Source: Immundisolibacter sp.
GTDB taxonomy: Bacteria; Pseudomonadota; Gammaproteobacteria; Immundisolibacterales; Immundisolibacteraceae
NCBI RefSeq assembly: GCF_041601295.1
Contig: NZ_JBFIII010000077.1
Location: forward strand, 1 to 14,927
Direction of reading: 5' to 3'
Length of the DNA stretch: 14,927 bases
This document shows, in pieces, positions 1 through 7,857 of this stretch (its first letter is position 1; the number at the start of each line of letters is the position of its first letter). A program made the translations under genes and the position numbers. The notes below the pieces were generated by a model. That model was not told the origin of the DNA, did no database searches, and saw only the letters and a program-made list of their open reading frames with translations.

Positions 1-143
1 CCATAACTTTCGGCTCGGGCATCCCGCTCAAGGCGCAACCGGCTGGGGTTTTCGGGTGCATTACGTGGTTTGATCCTCGCCAAACCCCACCGTGGCCTCG
101 CTCGGTCACAAATTAGGCATCCGCGAGGCAAAAAAGAAACACC

Positions 144-172
144 TTTCAGGGTGCCGGGTGCCCATTTATAGT
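144..172 (+). promoter_or_regulatory. Candidate sigma70 promoter of the 203-646 gene
   Basis: A -10-like TATAGT at 167-172 lies 17 bp after a poor -35 (TTTCAG, 144-149). The spacer contains the tandem repeat GGGTGCC GGGTGCC (149-162). Only the -10 and the spacing are convincing. The CDS begins 31 bp downstream. Confidence 0.25.
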
Positions 173-202
173 TAAAGATCACAGGACCGGGAGATAGGAC
201 AG

Positions 203-646
203 GTGACATTGCAAACATTAGAAGCCGCCTCGTCGGCGGCTGGTGCACTAATCGCCATCTTCGGTTTCGCTGCCGTCTTGTGGCAGCTTCGACAACTCGA
301 TAAAGACATCAAGGGCAACACGAGAACAAGTATCTACGACATGGCCGCACGGATAAAAGAAGTTTTCCTTCTGCGCCCTCACCTACGACCATATTTTTTT
401 GACGGCGCGGAAATTGTTGCTGACGATAAACACTACCCAGAGGCCTTGGCCGTGGCGGATTACTTCTGCCTCTACCTGGAACAAATCACCACTCAAAAAT
501 CGACGATAGCGGAATGTGATCGCATGGCATGGTGCCAGTACGCCCATGATATCTATCACAATAGCCCAATTATTAGAGCTTATCTTGCCGGAAAAAAGCA
601 GTGGTATTCAGAGCCATTTTGGAACGTCATGGCAGGTGATTTCTAA
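203..646 (+). CDS. Small membrane-anchored protein of unknown function
   Basis: This 147-residue protein is not assigned to a named family. Residues 10-28 form one hydrophobic helix (AGALIAIFGFAAVLWQL) followed by charged residues (RQLDKDIKGNTR), which predicts a single N-terminal membrane anchor with a cytoplasmic helical domain of about 115 residues rich in aromatic residues. I recall uncharacterised bacterial proteins with this layout, an anchor followed by a segment of the type LRPHLRPYFFDG, but none has a known function to transfer. The start is GTG at 203, preceded by GGAG at 190-193 with a 9-nt spacer. The base composition is clearly less GC-rich than the catabolic genes further right, and so is that of the following CBS gene. 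There is no operon partner: 174 bp separate it from the next start codon. Confidence 0.7.
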   Translation: MTLQTLEAASSAAGALIAIFGFAAVLWQLRQLDKDIKGNTRTSIYDMAARIKEVFLLRPHLRPYFFDGAEIVADDKHYPEALAVADYFCLYLEQITTQKSTIAECDRMAWCQYAHDIYHNSPIIRAYLAGKKQWYSEPFWNVMAGDF

Positions 647-648
647 AA

Positions 649-673
649 AATCGCCGCAACCGACTCGGCGGTT
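649..673. terminator. Hairpin after the 203-646 gene
   Basis: An 8-bp stem (649-656 with 666-673, one T-G wobble) carries a CGCCG/CGGCG core and a 9-nt loop. It begins inside an A-tract just after the stop codon but has no T-tract on the + strand. Read on the - strand, the hairpin is followed by ATTTTTTAG, the usual intrinsic-terminator form. It may act in both directions or only in the minus direction. Confidence 0.4.
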
Positions 674-820
674 CCTGCAGATTTAGTGGACACCCTGAAC
701 TAGCCATTCAAGAGTGTTTAAGATTCCAGCACCAGGACCTAAGACGACTTGTCGATATAGTGTTCATTTCAAAGCAACTACGATTTGATTGAGCCGGATG
801 GCGGGCCAAACGGAGAGAAC

Positions 821-1252
821 ATGACCGTTGAAAAGATTATGAGCACAATCCTTGTCACGGTCGAAATGGATGATACGCTCAGGACAATCAAGGAAATATT
901 CGATCATAGTAAATTTCATCATTTGCTAGTGGTCGAATCCGGGAAGCTGTTCGGGGTAATTTCGGATAGAGATCTCCTAAAAGCCTTGAGCCCATACATC
1001 GGGACTCGCTCCGAGACAGCCAGGGATCTGGCGAGCCTTAATAAAAAAGCACATCAGATAATGACAAGAACGCCAATTACGTTACCAGAAAACGCCCAGA
1101 TCGACGATGCCATAGCAATTTTTCTCAATAACACCCTATCCTGCATACCCATTGTCGATTCCGGGCGTGCCCCGGTTGGGATAATAAGTTGGCGGGATAT
1201 CCTCAAATCATTGTTGTCACAGGACGGTCGACCCGCCAAGAACCAGCAGTAA
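821..1252 (+). CDS. Two-CBS-domain protein
   Basis: This is a 143-residue stand-alone CBS pair (Bateman module). CBS1 covers roughly residues 3-58 (from VEKIMSTILVTVEMDDTL to SDRDLLKAL). CBS2 covers roughly 78-132 (from QIMTRTPITLPENAQIDD to SWRDILKSLL). Both repeats show the family pattern of an IM-S/T opening, the hydrophobic strand before G-(V/I)-I-S, and a final (D/W)RD(I/L)LK helix. Such pairs bind adenine nucleotides (AMP, ADP, ATP) or SAM and act as energy or ligand sensors. No effector domain is fused, so its partner must be another protein. The chosen start is ATG 821, preceded by GGAGAG at 812-817. An in-frame TTG at 785 would add 12 residues without a good ribosome site. Composition resembles the previous gene rather than the catabolic ones. 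Confidence 0.88.
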   Translation: MTVEKIMSTILVTVEMDDTLRTIKEIFDHSKFHHLLVVESGKLFGVISDRDLLKALSPYIGTRSETARDLASLNKKAHQIMTRTPITLPENAQIDDAIAIFLNNTLSCIPIVDSGRAPVGIISWRDILKSLLSQDGRPAKNQQ

Positions 1253-1297
1253 TACGGAGTCGCTAGAATCGGGTTTTCCCGTTACGCCAGCGGACCG

Positions 1298-1322
1298 CGC
1301 GGGCCAGATCATCCCGTTTTTT
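1298..1322 (+). terminator. Weak terminator-like hairpin after the CBS gene
   Basis: CGGG (1300-1303) can pair with CCCG (1313-1316), directly followed by six T (1317-1322). The stem is only 4-5 bp with a 9-nt loop, so the T-tract is the stronger half of the signal. It sits 48 bp after the CBS stop codon. Confidence 0.3.
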
Positions 1323-1351
1323 GGCAGTGCGTGGACCCGACACGCTATGCT
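1321..1351 (+). promoter_or_regulatory. Candidate promoter of the GST gene
   Basis: TTGGCA (1321-1326, five of six matches to the -35 consensus) and TATGCT (1346-1351, four of six matches to the -10 consensus) are separated by 19 bp, slightly long for sigma70. The GST start codon lies 46 bp downstream. Confidence 0.3.
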
Positions 1352-1397
1352 GTGGCACTAACCTCAACCCATCACCCCCAATCAGGAAGACCCCCTC

Positions 1398-2255
1398 ATG
1401 ACCGAGACAGCGCCTTACGTTCCGCCCAAGGTCTGGAAATGGAAAGCCGGGGGCGAGGGCAGATTCGCCAACATCAACCGGCCAATTTCCGGGGCCACGC
1501 ACGAAAAGGAATTGCCCGTAGGCAAGCATCCACTGCAGCTGTATTCGCTGGCGACCCCGAACGGGGTCAAGGTCACGATCCTGCTGGAAGAATTACTGGC
1601 ACTGGGCAAGCGGGAGGCCGAATACGACGCGCACCTGGTCAAGATCATGGAGGGCGACCAGTTCGGCAGCGGTTTTGTGGCCGTTAACCCCAACTCCAAG
1701 ATTCCGGCCCTGGTGGACAGAAGCACATCCCCACCGACGCGGGTGTTTGAGTCCGGGGCCATCCTCGTTTACCTGGCCGAGAAATTCGATGCGTTTTTGC
1801 CCAAGGAGCCATCCGCGCGCGCGGAATGCATGTCCTGGTTGTTCTGGCAGATAGGCAGCGCACCTTACCTTGGCGGTGGCTTCGGGCATTTTTATGCCTA
1901 CGCGCCCGAGAAGATCGAATACTGCATTGACCGCTTCACCATGGAAGTAAAGCGCCTGCTGGACGTGCTGGATCGCAACCTTGCCGTACGGCGTTATCTA
2001 TGTGGTGATGAATACAATATCGCCGACATGGCCAACTATGCCTGGTTCGGTACCTTGGTGCTGGGCACGATTTACGAGGCACAGGAGTTCCTCGACGTGC
2101 CGTCGTATACCCATGTGGTGCGATGGGCGTCCGAGATCCAGGCCCGTCCCGCCGTGCAGCGGGGTCGGCGCGTTAACCGGACCTGGGGACCAGAGGCCGA
2201 ACAGTTGCCCGAACGCCACGATGCAGGTGATTTCGATCGCCCCGCAGCGGGCTAG
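1398..2255 (+). CDS. yghU: Nu-class glutathione S-transferase / disulfide-bond oxidoreductase, YghU type
   Basis: This cytosolic GST has 285 residues, against about 288 for E. coli YghU, and matches it nearly end to end from memory. Shared stretches include PPKVW at the N-terminus, FANINRPISG at 23-32, LPVGKHPLQLYSLATPNG at 39-56, the cis-Pro segment NPNSKIPAL at 97-105, ESGAILVYLAEKF at 118-130, and the C-terminal VNRTWGPEAEQLPERHDA. Family members bind two glutathiones or glutathione disulfide; they are good disulfide-bond reductases with low transferase activity. The T-P-N-G turn at 53-56 holds the polar residues that replace the usual catalytic Tyr, Ser or Cys. ATG 1398 follows AGGAAG (1384-1389) with an 8-nt spacer. 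Its position upstream of the Rieske cluster could mean a role in handling electrophilic or peroxide by-products, but it has its own likely terminator and may be independent. Confidence 0.93.
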   Translation: MTETAPYVPPKVWKWKAGGEGRFANINRPISGATHEKELPVGKHPLQLYSLATPNGVKVTILLEELLALGKREAEYDAHLVKIMEGDQFGSGFVAVNPNSKIPALVDRSTSPPTRVFESGAILVYLAEKFDAFLPKEPSARAECMSWLFWQIGSAPYLGGGFGHFYAYAPEKIEYCIDRFTMEVKRLLDVLDRNLAVRRYLCGDEYNIADMANYAWFGTLVLGTIYEAQEFLDVPSYTHVVRWASEIQARPAVQRGRRVNRTWGPEAEQLPERHDAGDFDRPAAG

Positions 2256-2330
2256 GGTGTGGACTGCTACGGATACGCGACACGCGGGAAAACGGCCCCA
2301 CCGGTCACGATGCATACGCGTGCTAGGCTA

Positions 2331-2355
2331 CCGGGCCTGGGCCGCCCGGCCTTTT
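2331..2355 (+). terminator. Hairpin terminator after yghU
   Basis: CCGGGC (2331-2336) pairs with GCCCGG (2344-2349) around a 7-nt loop and is followed by CCTTTT (2350-2355). The stem is perfect but short and the T-tract has only four bases, so termination may be partial. Confidence 0.5.
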
Positions 2356-2357
2356 AC

Positions 2358-2402
2358 TGAGCGTCGTTTTCGCTCAAGAAAGCCCCGTTTCGGGACTGGA
2401 GG
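2358..2402 (+). promoter_or_regulatory. Structured leader and ribosome site of the first Rieske gene
   Basis: Two small hairpins stand in series: TGAGCG/CGCTCA (2358-2363 with 2371-2376) and CCCG/CGGG (2384-2387 with 2391-2394). They are followed by a strong GGAGG (2398-2402) six bases before ATG 2409. The second hairpin ends four bases before the ribosome site. No clear promoter hexamers are visible here. Confidence 0.4.
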
Positions 2403-2408
2403 AAACGT

Positions 2409-3800
2409 ATGAAGATCGAAACACTTACGCCGGGCGACAGCGGCCCTATCGATTTTGCGTCGTTTGTTGAACACCAGCCTGAACTGGGCACGGCCAGAAT
2501 TAAAAGAATGGCCAATATCAGCCCCGAAATATTCGACATGGAGATGCGCTACATCTTCGAGGGAAACTGGATTTATCTGTGCCACGAAAGCCAGATCCCC
2601 AACCCTGGCGATTTCTTTACCACGACCATGGGCCGGCAGCCGGTGGTGGTTATTCGAAACACCGCCGGCAAAATTAATGGCTTCCTGAATGCCTGCACCC
2701 ATAAGGGCTCGACCCTGTGCCGTACGCAAACCGGCTCCAAGCCCAAGGGATTCGCCTGCTCCTATCACGACTGGTGTTTTGACCTGGATGGCAAGCTTCA
2801 ATACATGCCCAGGCGGGACGAGGGCTATCCTGCTTCATTCGACACCTCCCGCTACGACCTTGCGGCCATCGCCAAAGTAGAGAGCTATGGCGGGTTCGTT
2901 TTTGGCAGCCTGAACCCCGAGGTGCCGGGCCTTCGGCAGCATCTTGGCGACCTCACCGAGGTCATCGACATGCTGACCGATCAGTGCGAGGACGGATTCG
3001 AGGTCATTCGCGGCACCAATACGTGCATCTACCGCGGGAACTGGAAACTGCTGATCGAGAACGGTGGCGGTGACGGGCTGCACCTGGCGGTGGTGCACAA
3101 AACCCTGATCCGCGTGGTGCAGATGCGTGACGAGGAACTTACAAAAGGCCGAACCAAAGCTGCAAAGATGGTGCGCATCGACGAGTTGAACAACGCTGAC
3201 ACCGCCAGCAACGTCTACGCGATGCAAAATGGCCACACGCTGATGCAGTCCGATTTGCCCAACCCCGAGGACCGGCCGGCTTTTGTCCGGCACCAGGAGT
3301 TCGTCGAAAAGTATGGCGACGAACGGGCGCGCTGGATGACCTCAAAGGTGCGTCAGGCCTGCATTTACCCCAACCTGTTCATCATGGATCAGCTGGCATC
3401 GCTGATCCGCTTCGTCAGGCCCATAGCCGTGGATCAGACCGAAGTCAGCTACTGGTGTATTGCCCCGAAGGGAGAACCCCGTCACCTGCGGGTAAAACGG
3501 ATGAAACAGTTCATGGATTTCTTCTCAGTTGCCGGTCTCGGCGGCCCGGACGACAACCACGAGTTCGAACAGTGTCAGCTGGGCGCCAGCGCGGCGTCGG
3601 CGCGCTGGAACGATGCCTCATTCGGCCTGCATACCGAATTTGATGGCCCGGATTCCACAGCCCGAGCGGTCGCTGTGAACGACGTCAAGCACGGCGGCCA
3701 CATGGGCTACGAGGGGGGAACCATTCGGCAGTACAAGAACTGGATCAAGCTGATGCAGGAAGGACAGGCCCGGGAAATGGCCATGGGCCGGGGCCACTGA
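2409..3800 (+). CDS. Rieske aromatic-ring-hydroxylating oxygenase, alpha subunit 1 (BenA-like, atypical active site)
   Basis: This 463-residue large subunit of a Rieske non-heme iron oxygenase aligns along its length with benzoate dioxygenase BenA, which has about 460 residues. The N-terminal Rieske domain carries C96-x-H98 and C117-x-x-H120 for the [2Fe-2S] cluster. The catalytic domain carries D222-x2-H225-x4-H230 and a D381-D382 pair supplying the third iron ligand. Predicted role: NAD(P)H-dependent dihydroxylation or hydroxylation of an aromatic (acid) ring, with electrons delivered by a reductase not encoded here. There are oddities compared with the other two alphas in the window. The Rieske loop has 18 rather than 17 residues between H98 and C117, the usual HGW is HDW, an extra Gly precedes D222, and the normal Tyr before H225 is Leu. 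The start is fixed by GGAGG at 2398-2402. It heads an apparent operon with its beta subunit and an MFS transporter. Substrate unknown. Confidence 0.9.
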   Translation: MKIETLTPGDSGPIDFASFVEHQPELGTARIKRMANISPEIFDMEMRYIFEGNWIYLCHESQIPNPGDFFTTTMGRQPVVVIRNTAGKINGFLNACTHKGSTLCRTQTGSKPKGFACSYHDWCFDLDGKLQYMPRRDEGYPASFDTSRYDLAAIAKVESYGGFVFGSLNPEVPGLRQHLGDLTEVIDMLTDQCEDGFEVIRGTNTCIYRGNWKLLIENGGGDGLHLAVVHKTLIRVVQMRDEELTKGRTKAAKMVRIDELNNADTASNVYAMQNGHTLMQSDLPNPEDRPAFVRHQEFVEKYGDERARWMTSKVRQACIYPNLFIMDQLASLIRFVRPIAVDQTEVSYWCIAPKGEPRHLRVKRMKQFMDFFSVAGLGGPDDNHEFEQCQLGASAASARWNDASFGLHTEFDGPDSTARAVAVNDVKHGGHMGYEGGTIRQYKNWIKLMQEGQAREMAMGRGH

Positions 3801-3889
3801 CCCCGCGCTGCCCGCACCCGATGGATTAAAGCTGCCCTGGCTGCGGATTATCCCGGGCGGCTGATCGCTGCCCAGGCCCAGAGAACAAA

Positions 3890-4387
3890 ATGACCGATAA
3901 AACTGCATTGCAAGTCGAGGTGGAACGCTTCATCTTCGACGAAGCGGCCATGGTGGATCAGGGCCGCTGGCAGGAATGGTTGGAGATGTACGCCGAGGAC
4001 ATGGTCTATTGGGCGCCGTCCTGGGTCAGTGAAAACGAGCTGACCAGCGACCCGGAAGGCGAGGTCTCCATCATCTACATGAGCAGCCGCAAGGAGCTGG
4101 AGCACAGGATCTGGCGCTTCACCAGTGGGGAGTCGCCGGCTTCCTACCCGCTGCCACGCACCAATCACATAATCAGCAACGTAAGAGTTCTGCAGGAAAC
4201 CGCCGACCGTGTCGTTGCCGCCTCAAACTGGCTGACCCAGTGCTATCGGAACAAAGAACAATTCCTGTACGGCGGGTATTACGAACATACCCTGGCGCGA
4301 ACCCGGGACGGCTTCAAAATCAGTGCAAAAAAGGTGGTACTGCTGAACGATGTGGTACTGGGCTACGTGGACGTCTATCACCTGTAG
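3890..4387 (+). CDS. Rieske oxygenase beta subunit 1 (BenB-like)
   Basis: This is the 165-residue small subunit of a ring-hydroxylating oxygenase, with the cone-shaped NTF2-like fold that builds the alpha3beta3 hexamer and has no catalytic residues of its own. Family hallmarks are FDEAAMVDQGRWQEWLEMY at 15-33, YWAPSW at 40-45, the RxWRF segment around 72-76, and the strongly conserved PRTNHIISNVRV at 89-100. It is most similar to the beta subunit at 7858-8361, where the last motif reads PRTTHMVSNVRL. It presumably assembles with the alpha subunit just upstream. The gap to that gene is 89 bp, against 1-2 bp in the other two pairs, so translation is not coupled here. The ribosome site (GAGAAC before ATG 3890) is poor. 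Confidence 0.9.
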   Translation: MTDKTALQVEVERFIFDEAAMVDQGRWQEWLEMYAEDMVYWAPSWVSENELTSDPEGEVSIIYMSSRKELEHRIWRFTSGESPASYPLPRTNHIISNVRVLQETADRVVAASNWLTQCYRNKEQFLYGGYYEHTLARTRDGFKISAKKVVLLNDVVLGYVDVYHL

Positions 4388-4444
4388 AACCCCCGGCACA
4401 CACGCTGAACGACACCCCTGGTCCGGGTCGGGAAACGCGAGAAC

Positions 4445-5782
4445 ATGGCTGACCTTTCGCAATCGCTGCAATCACAACTCGACGCAAAGCCGCTGGCGCC
4501 CTTGCAGTGGCAGGTCGTCTTTTTGTGTTGGCTGGTCAACATTCTGGATGGCTTCGACCTGCTGGCCATTTCCTTCGCGGCGCCATCGATCGCCAAGACC
4601 TGGATGCTGGACCCGCAGACACTGGGCATCGTTTTCAGCAGCGGACTGGTGGGCATGACCGTCGGCTCCCTGCTGCTGGGTCCGGCGGCCGATCGCATCG
4701 GCCGGCGGCCAATGATCATTCTGGCGACCACGGTGCTTGGCCTGAGCACGCTGGCGACTGCCGCCGCGACCAGCGTCGGTCAATTATTGCTGCTTCGCTG
4801 CATCACCGGAATTGCCATCGGCGCCCTGCTCCCCAGCCTCAACACGCTGGTGGCCGAGTACACGCCAGATCGGCGCAGAAACCTCGCCATTAGCTTCATG
4901 CACCTGGGTTATCCGGTCGGGGGCATCGCCGGCGGATTTATCGCCAGTCAACTCATTCCCACCGCCGGCTGGGAAGCGCTGTTTTTGGTCGGCGGACTGT
5001 TCACCCTGGCGACCGTGCCGGTGCTGCTGCTTGGCCTGCCCGAGTCGCTGCAATACCTGCTGCCAAAAGATCAGCCCAAGGCGCGGGCCGCAGCGGACAG
5101 GATCGCCGTGCGCCTGGGCATTGACCTGCAAGCAGCGCGGGCACAGCCGCTTGTATTCAGCGCCAGCGGCTTCAGGGACGTGCTGCGCGGCCCGTGGCTG
5201 GCGCCCGGCGTAGCCTTGTGGACCTGTTTTTTTCTGGGCAACCTGACCTTGTACTTTCTGCTGAACTGGACCCCCACGGTATTGGTCGAAGCGGGGCTGA
5301 GCAGCGAAAAAGCCATTCGCGCCGGGATGATGCTCAACCTGGGCGGGGGCATCGGCATGCTGACCCTGGGCTATCTGTCCGCGCGCTGGTCGATGTATCG
5401 CATGATGAGCGGCTTTTTTGTCATGGGCGGCGTGTTCATCATCGCACTCGGTCAGGTAACGCGAGCCGTCGACCTGTTGTTCGGGCTCACCATCCTGGCC
5501 GGCTTTTTTTCCCTGGGCGGGCTCATCGGTCTGTATTCGCTGGCGGCCCGGCTGTATCCGGATGCAAGCCGCGCCACCGGCATCGGGCTGGCGCTCGGCG
5601 CGGGACGCTTTGGCGCCATCCTCGGGCCGTACGCAGGTGGCGTGCTGATCAGCCTGGGCTGGCCGATGGGCCGTTATTTCGCCCTGCTGGCACTACCGCT
5701 GATCGCGGTGGCGGCGATTCTGTGGCGCGTGCGACCACCGTCCGTGGTGGCGGCCCGGGTGACCACGAAAAGCGCTGAATAA
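4445..5782 (+). CDS. MFS transporter, aromatic acid:H+ symporter (AAHS) type
   Basis: This 445-residue integral inner-membrane protein has about 12 hydrophobic helices and a charged central loop around residues 205-240 (from LPKDQPKARAAADR onward). In the first helix D35-G36-F37-D38 matches the DG(F/Y)D signature of the AAHS branch (PcaK, BenK, MhpT), where the acidic residues couple protons to aromatic-acid uptake. The loop between helices 2 and 3 carries MFS motif A as GPAADRIGRRP (79-89). The R-x-x-x-G-x-x-x-G pattern of helix 4 appears as RCITGIAIGALLPS. It follows the beta-subunit gene by 57 bp on the same strand, which suggests co-transcription and uptake of the acid used by oxygenase 1. 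The substrate could equally be hydroxybenzoate, phthalate, phenylpropionate or another acid. No strong ribosome site precedes ATG 4445. Confidence 0.88.
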   Translation: MADLSQSLQSQLDAKPLAPLQWQVVFLCWLVNILDGFDLLAISFAAPSIAKTWMLDPQTLGIVFSSGLVGMTVGSLLLGPAADRIGRRPMIILATTVLGLSTLATAAATSVGQLLLLRCITGIAIGALLPSLNTLVAEYTPDRRRNLAISFMHLGYPVGGIAGGFIASQLIPTAGWEALFLVGGLFTLATVPVLLLGLPESLQYLLPKDQPKARAAADRIAVRLGIDLQAARAQPLVFSASGFRDVLRGPWLAPGVALWTCFFLGNLTLYFLLNWTPTVLVEAGLSSEKAIRAGMMLNLGGGIGMLTLGYLSARWSMYRMMSGFFVMGGVFIIALGQVTRAVDLLFGLTILAGFFSLGGLIGLYSLAARLYPDASRATGIGLALGAGRFGAILGPYAGGVLISLGWPMGRYFALLALPLIAVAAILWRVRPPSVVAARVTTKSAE

Positions 5783-5788
5783 ATCGAT

Positions 5789-5802
5789 CCGGGATTTCCC
5801 GG
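5789..5802 (+). terminator. Short hairpin after the transporter gene
   Basis: CCGGG ATTT CCCGG (5789-5802) begins six bases after the stop codon. It is a stable 5-bp stem with a four-base loop but lacks a T-tract. It could be a weak terminator or an mRNA 3'-end protector. Confidence 0.3.
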
Positions 5803-5837
5803 CACTCGCCATGCGCGGGCATCGACGAAGTTTCGGC

Positions 5838-5843
5838 GATAAT
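5838..5843 (+). promoter_or_regulatory. Candidate -10 element of yheS
   Basis: GATAAT (5838-5843) matches five of six -10 consensus bases and ends seven bases before ATG 5851. No Shine-Dalgarno lies between them, so transcripts from this site would be leaderless or nearly so. No good -35 hexamer is visible at 16-18 bp upstream. Confidence 0.35.
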
Positions 5844-5850
5844 TGCGCGC

Positions 5851-7776
5851 ATGATTCGCCTACAAAAACTCACTCTTGTACGCGGCACCAAGCCTTTACT
5901 GGAAAGTGCCGACCTTACCCTGAACCCCGGCGAGAAAGTTGGCCTCATTGGCGCCAACGGGTCCGGAAAATCCAGCCTGTTCGCGCTGCTGCGCGGCGAG
6001 TTGACGGCCGACGGCGGCGAGGTCGATTTCCCCGCCACCTGGCGCATTGCCCACGTAGCTCAGGAAACTCCGGCCCTGGACCGCCCGGCGCTGGAGTACG
6101 CCATCGACGGCGACGCGACCCTGCGCCAGCTGGAATGCCAACTTGCGGATGCCGAGCTCGCCCACGATGGGCAACGCATCGGCTACCTGCATGCCGCTCT
6201 GGCCGACGCCGACGCCTACACCGTGCGATCGCGCGCGCAGATCCTGCTCGCGGGGCTGGGATTTCGCCACGCCCAGATGCAAGAGCCGGTCGCCAGCTTC
6301 TCCGGCGGCTGGCGCATGCGTCTTAACCTGGCCCAGGCGCTGATGAGCCCGTCCGACCTGCTGCTGCTGGACGAACCCACCAATCACCTCGACCTGGACG
6401 CCATCCTGTGGCTGGAAGACTGGCTCAAGCGCTACGCCGGCACGCTGATCATCATTTCGCATGACCGCGATTTTCTGGACGGCATCACCAACGTCATTGC
6501 CCACCTGAGCGAGACCAAACTCAAGCGCTACGGCGGCAACTACTCAGCATTCGAGAAGCAGCGCGCCATCAACCTGGCCGTCGGCCAGGCCTCGTTCGAA
6601 AAACAATCCCGCGAACGCGCGCACCTGAAATCCTTCATCGACCGCTTCAAGGCCAAAGCCAGCAAGGCCAAGCAGGCCCAGTCACGCATGAAGATGCTGG
6701 CCAAGATGGAAGAACTCGCTCCTATCCACGCCGCCGCGGCATTCAGTTTCGAGTTCCGCGAACCGGAACGGGCACCCAATCCGCTGCTGGTGCTGGAGGA
6801 CGTCACTGCCGGTTACCCGCCAGAGGTGTCGGGCAAACCCGCGAAAGTCATTCTGTCGCGCCTGAATCTGGTCCTGCAGGCCGAGCAGCGCATCGGCCTG
6901 CTGGGCATCAACGGCGCCGGCAAATCGACGCTCATAAAAACCCTGGTTGGCGACCTGCCGGCGCTGTCCGGCAGCGTCAACCACAGCAAAGGCCTGTCCA
7001 TCGGCTACTTCGCCCAGCATCAGGTGGAGATGCTGCGCCACGACCAGACCCCTCTGTGGCATCTGGGCAAGCTGGCCCCGAACGTTCGCGAACAACAACT
7101 GCGCAGCTTCCTGGGCGGTTTCAATTTCATCGGCGAAATGGCCATGACGCCGATCGACACTTTCTCCGGGGGCGAGAAGGCGCGCCTGGCGCTGGCGCTG
7201 ATCGTATGGCAACGCCCCAACCTGCTGGTGCTGGACGAACCGACCAATCATCTTGACCTCGAAACCCGCGAGGCCCTGACCGTGGCCCTGGCGCAATTCG
7301 AAGGCACGCTGGTGCTGGTATCGCACGACCGCCACCTGCTGCGCGCCAGCACCGAGGAATTCCTGATCGTCGCCGACGGAAGCCTTAAACCGTTCGACGG
7401 CGACCTCGACGACTACCGCGACTGGCTGTTCAAGACCAAGCTCGGCAAACGGGCCTTACTGGAGCCCGCGGTGGCTCCCCCACCGGTCGATCGAAAGGCG
7501 CAAAAACGCCAGGGCGCCGCAGCGCGGCAGCACCTGTCCGACCAGAGAAAGCCCATCGAAGCGCGCATCAAGCGCCTGGAAACACAGATCCAGCGCCACA
7601 CCACCCGCGCCACGGAACTGGAATCCCTGCTCAGCAACCCGTCCCTTTACGACGAGAGCCAGAAAGAAACGCTCAAGGCTCACCTGTTCGAGCAAGCCAC
7701 CCAGGTCAAGGAACTCAAACAGCTGGAAGCCGAATGGCTGGAACAGCAGGCAGCGCTGGAAAGCATCACCGCTTGA
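5851..7776 (+). CDS. yheS: ABC-F family ATPase YheS
   Basis: This 641-residue soluble protein (E. coli YheS has about 637) has two ABC ATPase domains and no membrane part, so it acts on ribosomes rather than in transport. Domain 1 has Walker A GANGSGKS at 34-41, signature SGGWR at 151-155 and Walker B LLLLDEPTNHLD at 170-181. The inter-domain P-site tRNA-interaction linker spans about 240-300 and is basic and helical (SKAKQAQSRMKML). Domain 2 has Walker A GINGAGKS at 352-359, signature FSGGEK at 438-443 and DEPTNHLD at 462-469. The C-terminal 90 residues are a charged coiled coil. IDGD (86-89) and SGGWRMRLNLAQAL are features I recall from YheS, distinguishing it from Uup and EttA. ABC-F proteins resolve stalled translation. 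It is a chromosomal core gene sitting between two catabolic modules. Confidence 0.95.
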   Translation: MIRLQKLTLVRGTKPLLESADLTLNPGEKVGLIGANGSGKSSLFALLRGELTADGGEVDFPATWRIAHVAQETPALDRPALEYAIDGDATLRQLECQLADAELAHDGQRIGYLHAALADADAYTVRSRAQILLAGLGFRHAQMQEPVASFSGGWRMRLNLAQALMSPSDLLLLDEPTNHLDLDAILWLEDWLKRYAGTLIIISHDRDFLDGITNVIAHLSETKLKRYGGNYSAFEKQRAINLAVGQASFEKQSRERAHLKSFIDRFKAKASKAKQAQSRMKMLAKMEELAPIHAAAAFSFEFREPERAPNPLLVLEDVTAGYPPEVSGKPAKVILSRLNLVLQAEQRIGLLGINGAGKSTLIKTLVGDLPALSGSVNHSKGLSIGYFAQHQVEMLRHDQTPLWHLGKLAPNVREQQLRSFLGGFNFIGEMAMTPIDTFSGGEKARLALALIVWQRPNLLVLDEPTNHLDLETREALTVALAQFEGTLVLVSHDRHLLRASTEEFLIVADGSLKPFDGDLDDYRDWLFKTKLGKRALLEPAVAPPPVDRKAQKRQGAAARQHLSDQRKPIEARIKRLETQIQRHTTRATELESLLSNPSLYDESQKETLKAHLFEQATQVKELKQLEAEWLEQQAALESITA

Positions 7777-7857
7777 GGGGCAACGGGGAGATCCGACACC
7801 GATCTGTGCCGGGCGGCACCTGGCACGCGCCGCGCCGTCGACGCCAGCGGCAACCGC

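Noticed and set aside
1..109. An open frame on the - strand from GTG 109 to the window edge, ending in the segment MHPKTPAGCALSGMPEPKVM
   Set aside because: It is only 36 codons and has no ribosome site, and the + strand is also open over most of the same bases. Which frame is real, if either, cannot be decided from this window.
682..698. TTTAGTGGACACCCT, reminiscent of IS3-family terminal repeats
   Set aside because: There is no partner repeat, target duplication or transposase fragment nearby, so it is too short to call.
7789..7819. Two short hairpins (AGATC/GATCT and GTGCC/GGCAC) between the convergent yheS and beta-2 genes
   Set aside because: Stems of 5 bp without a T-tract in either direction do not support a terminator call.
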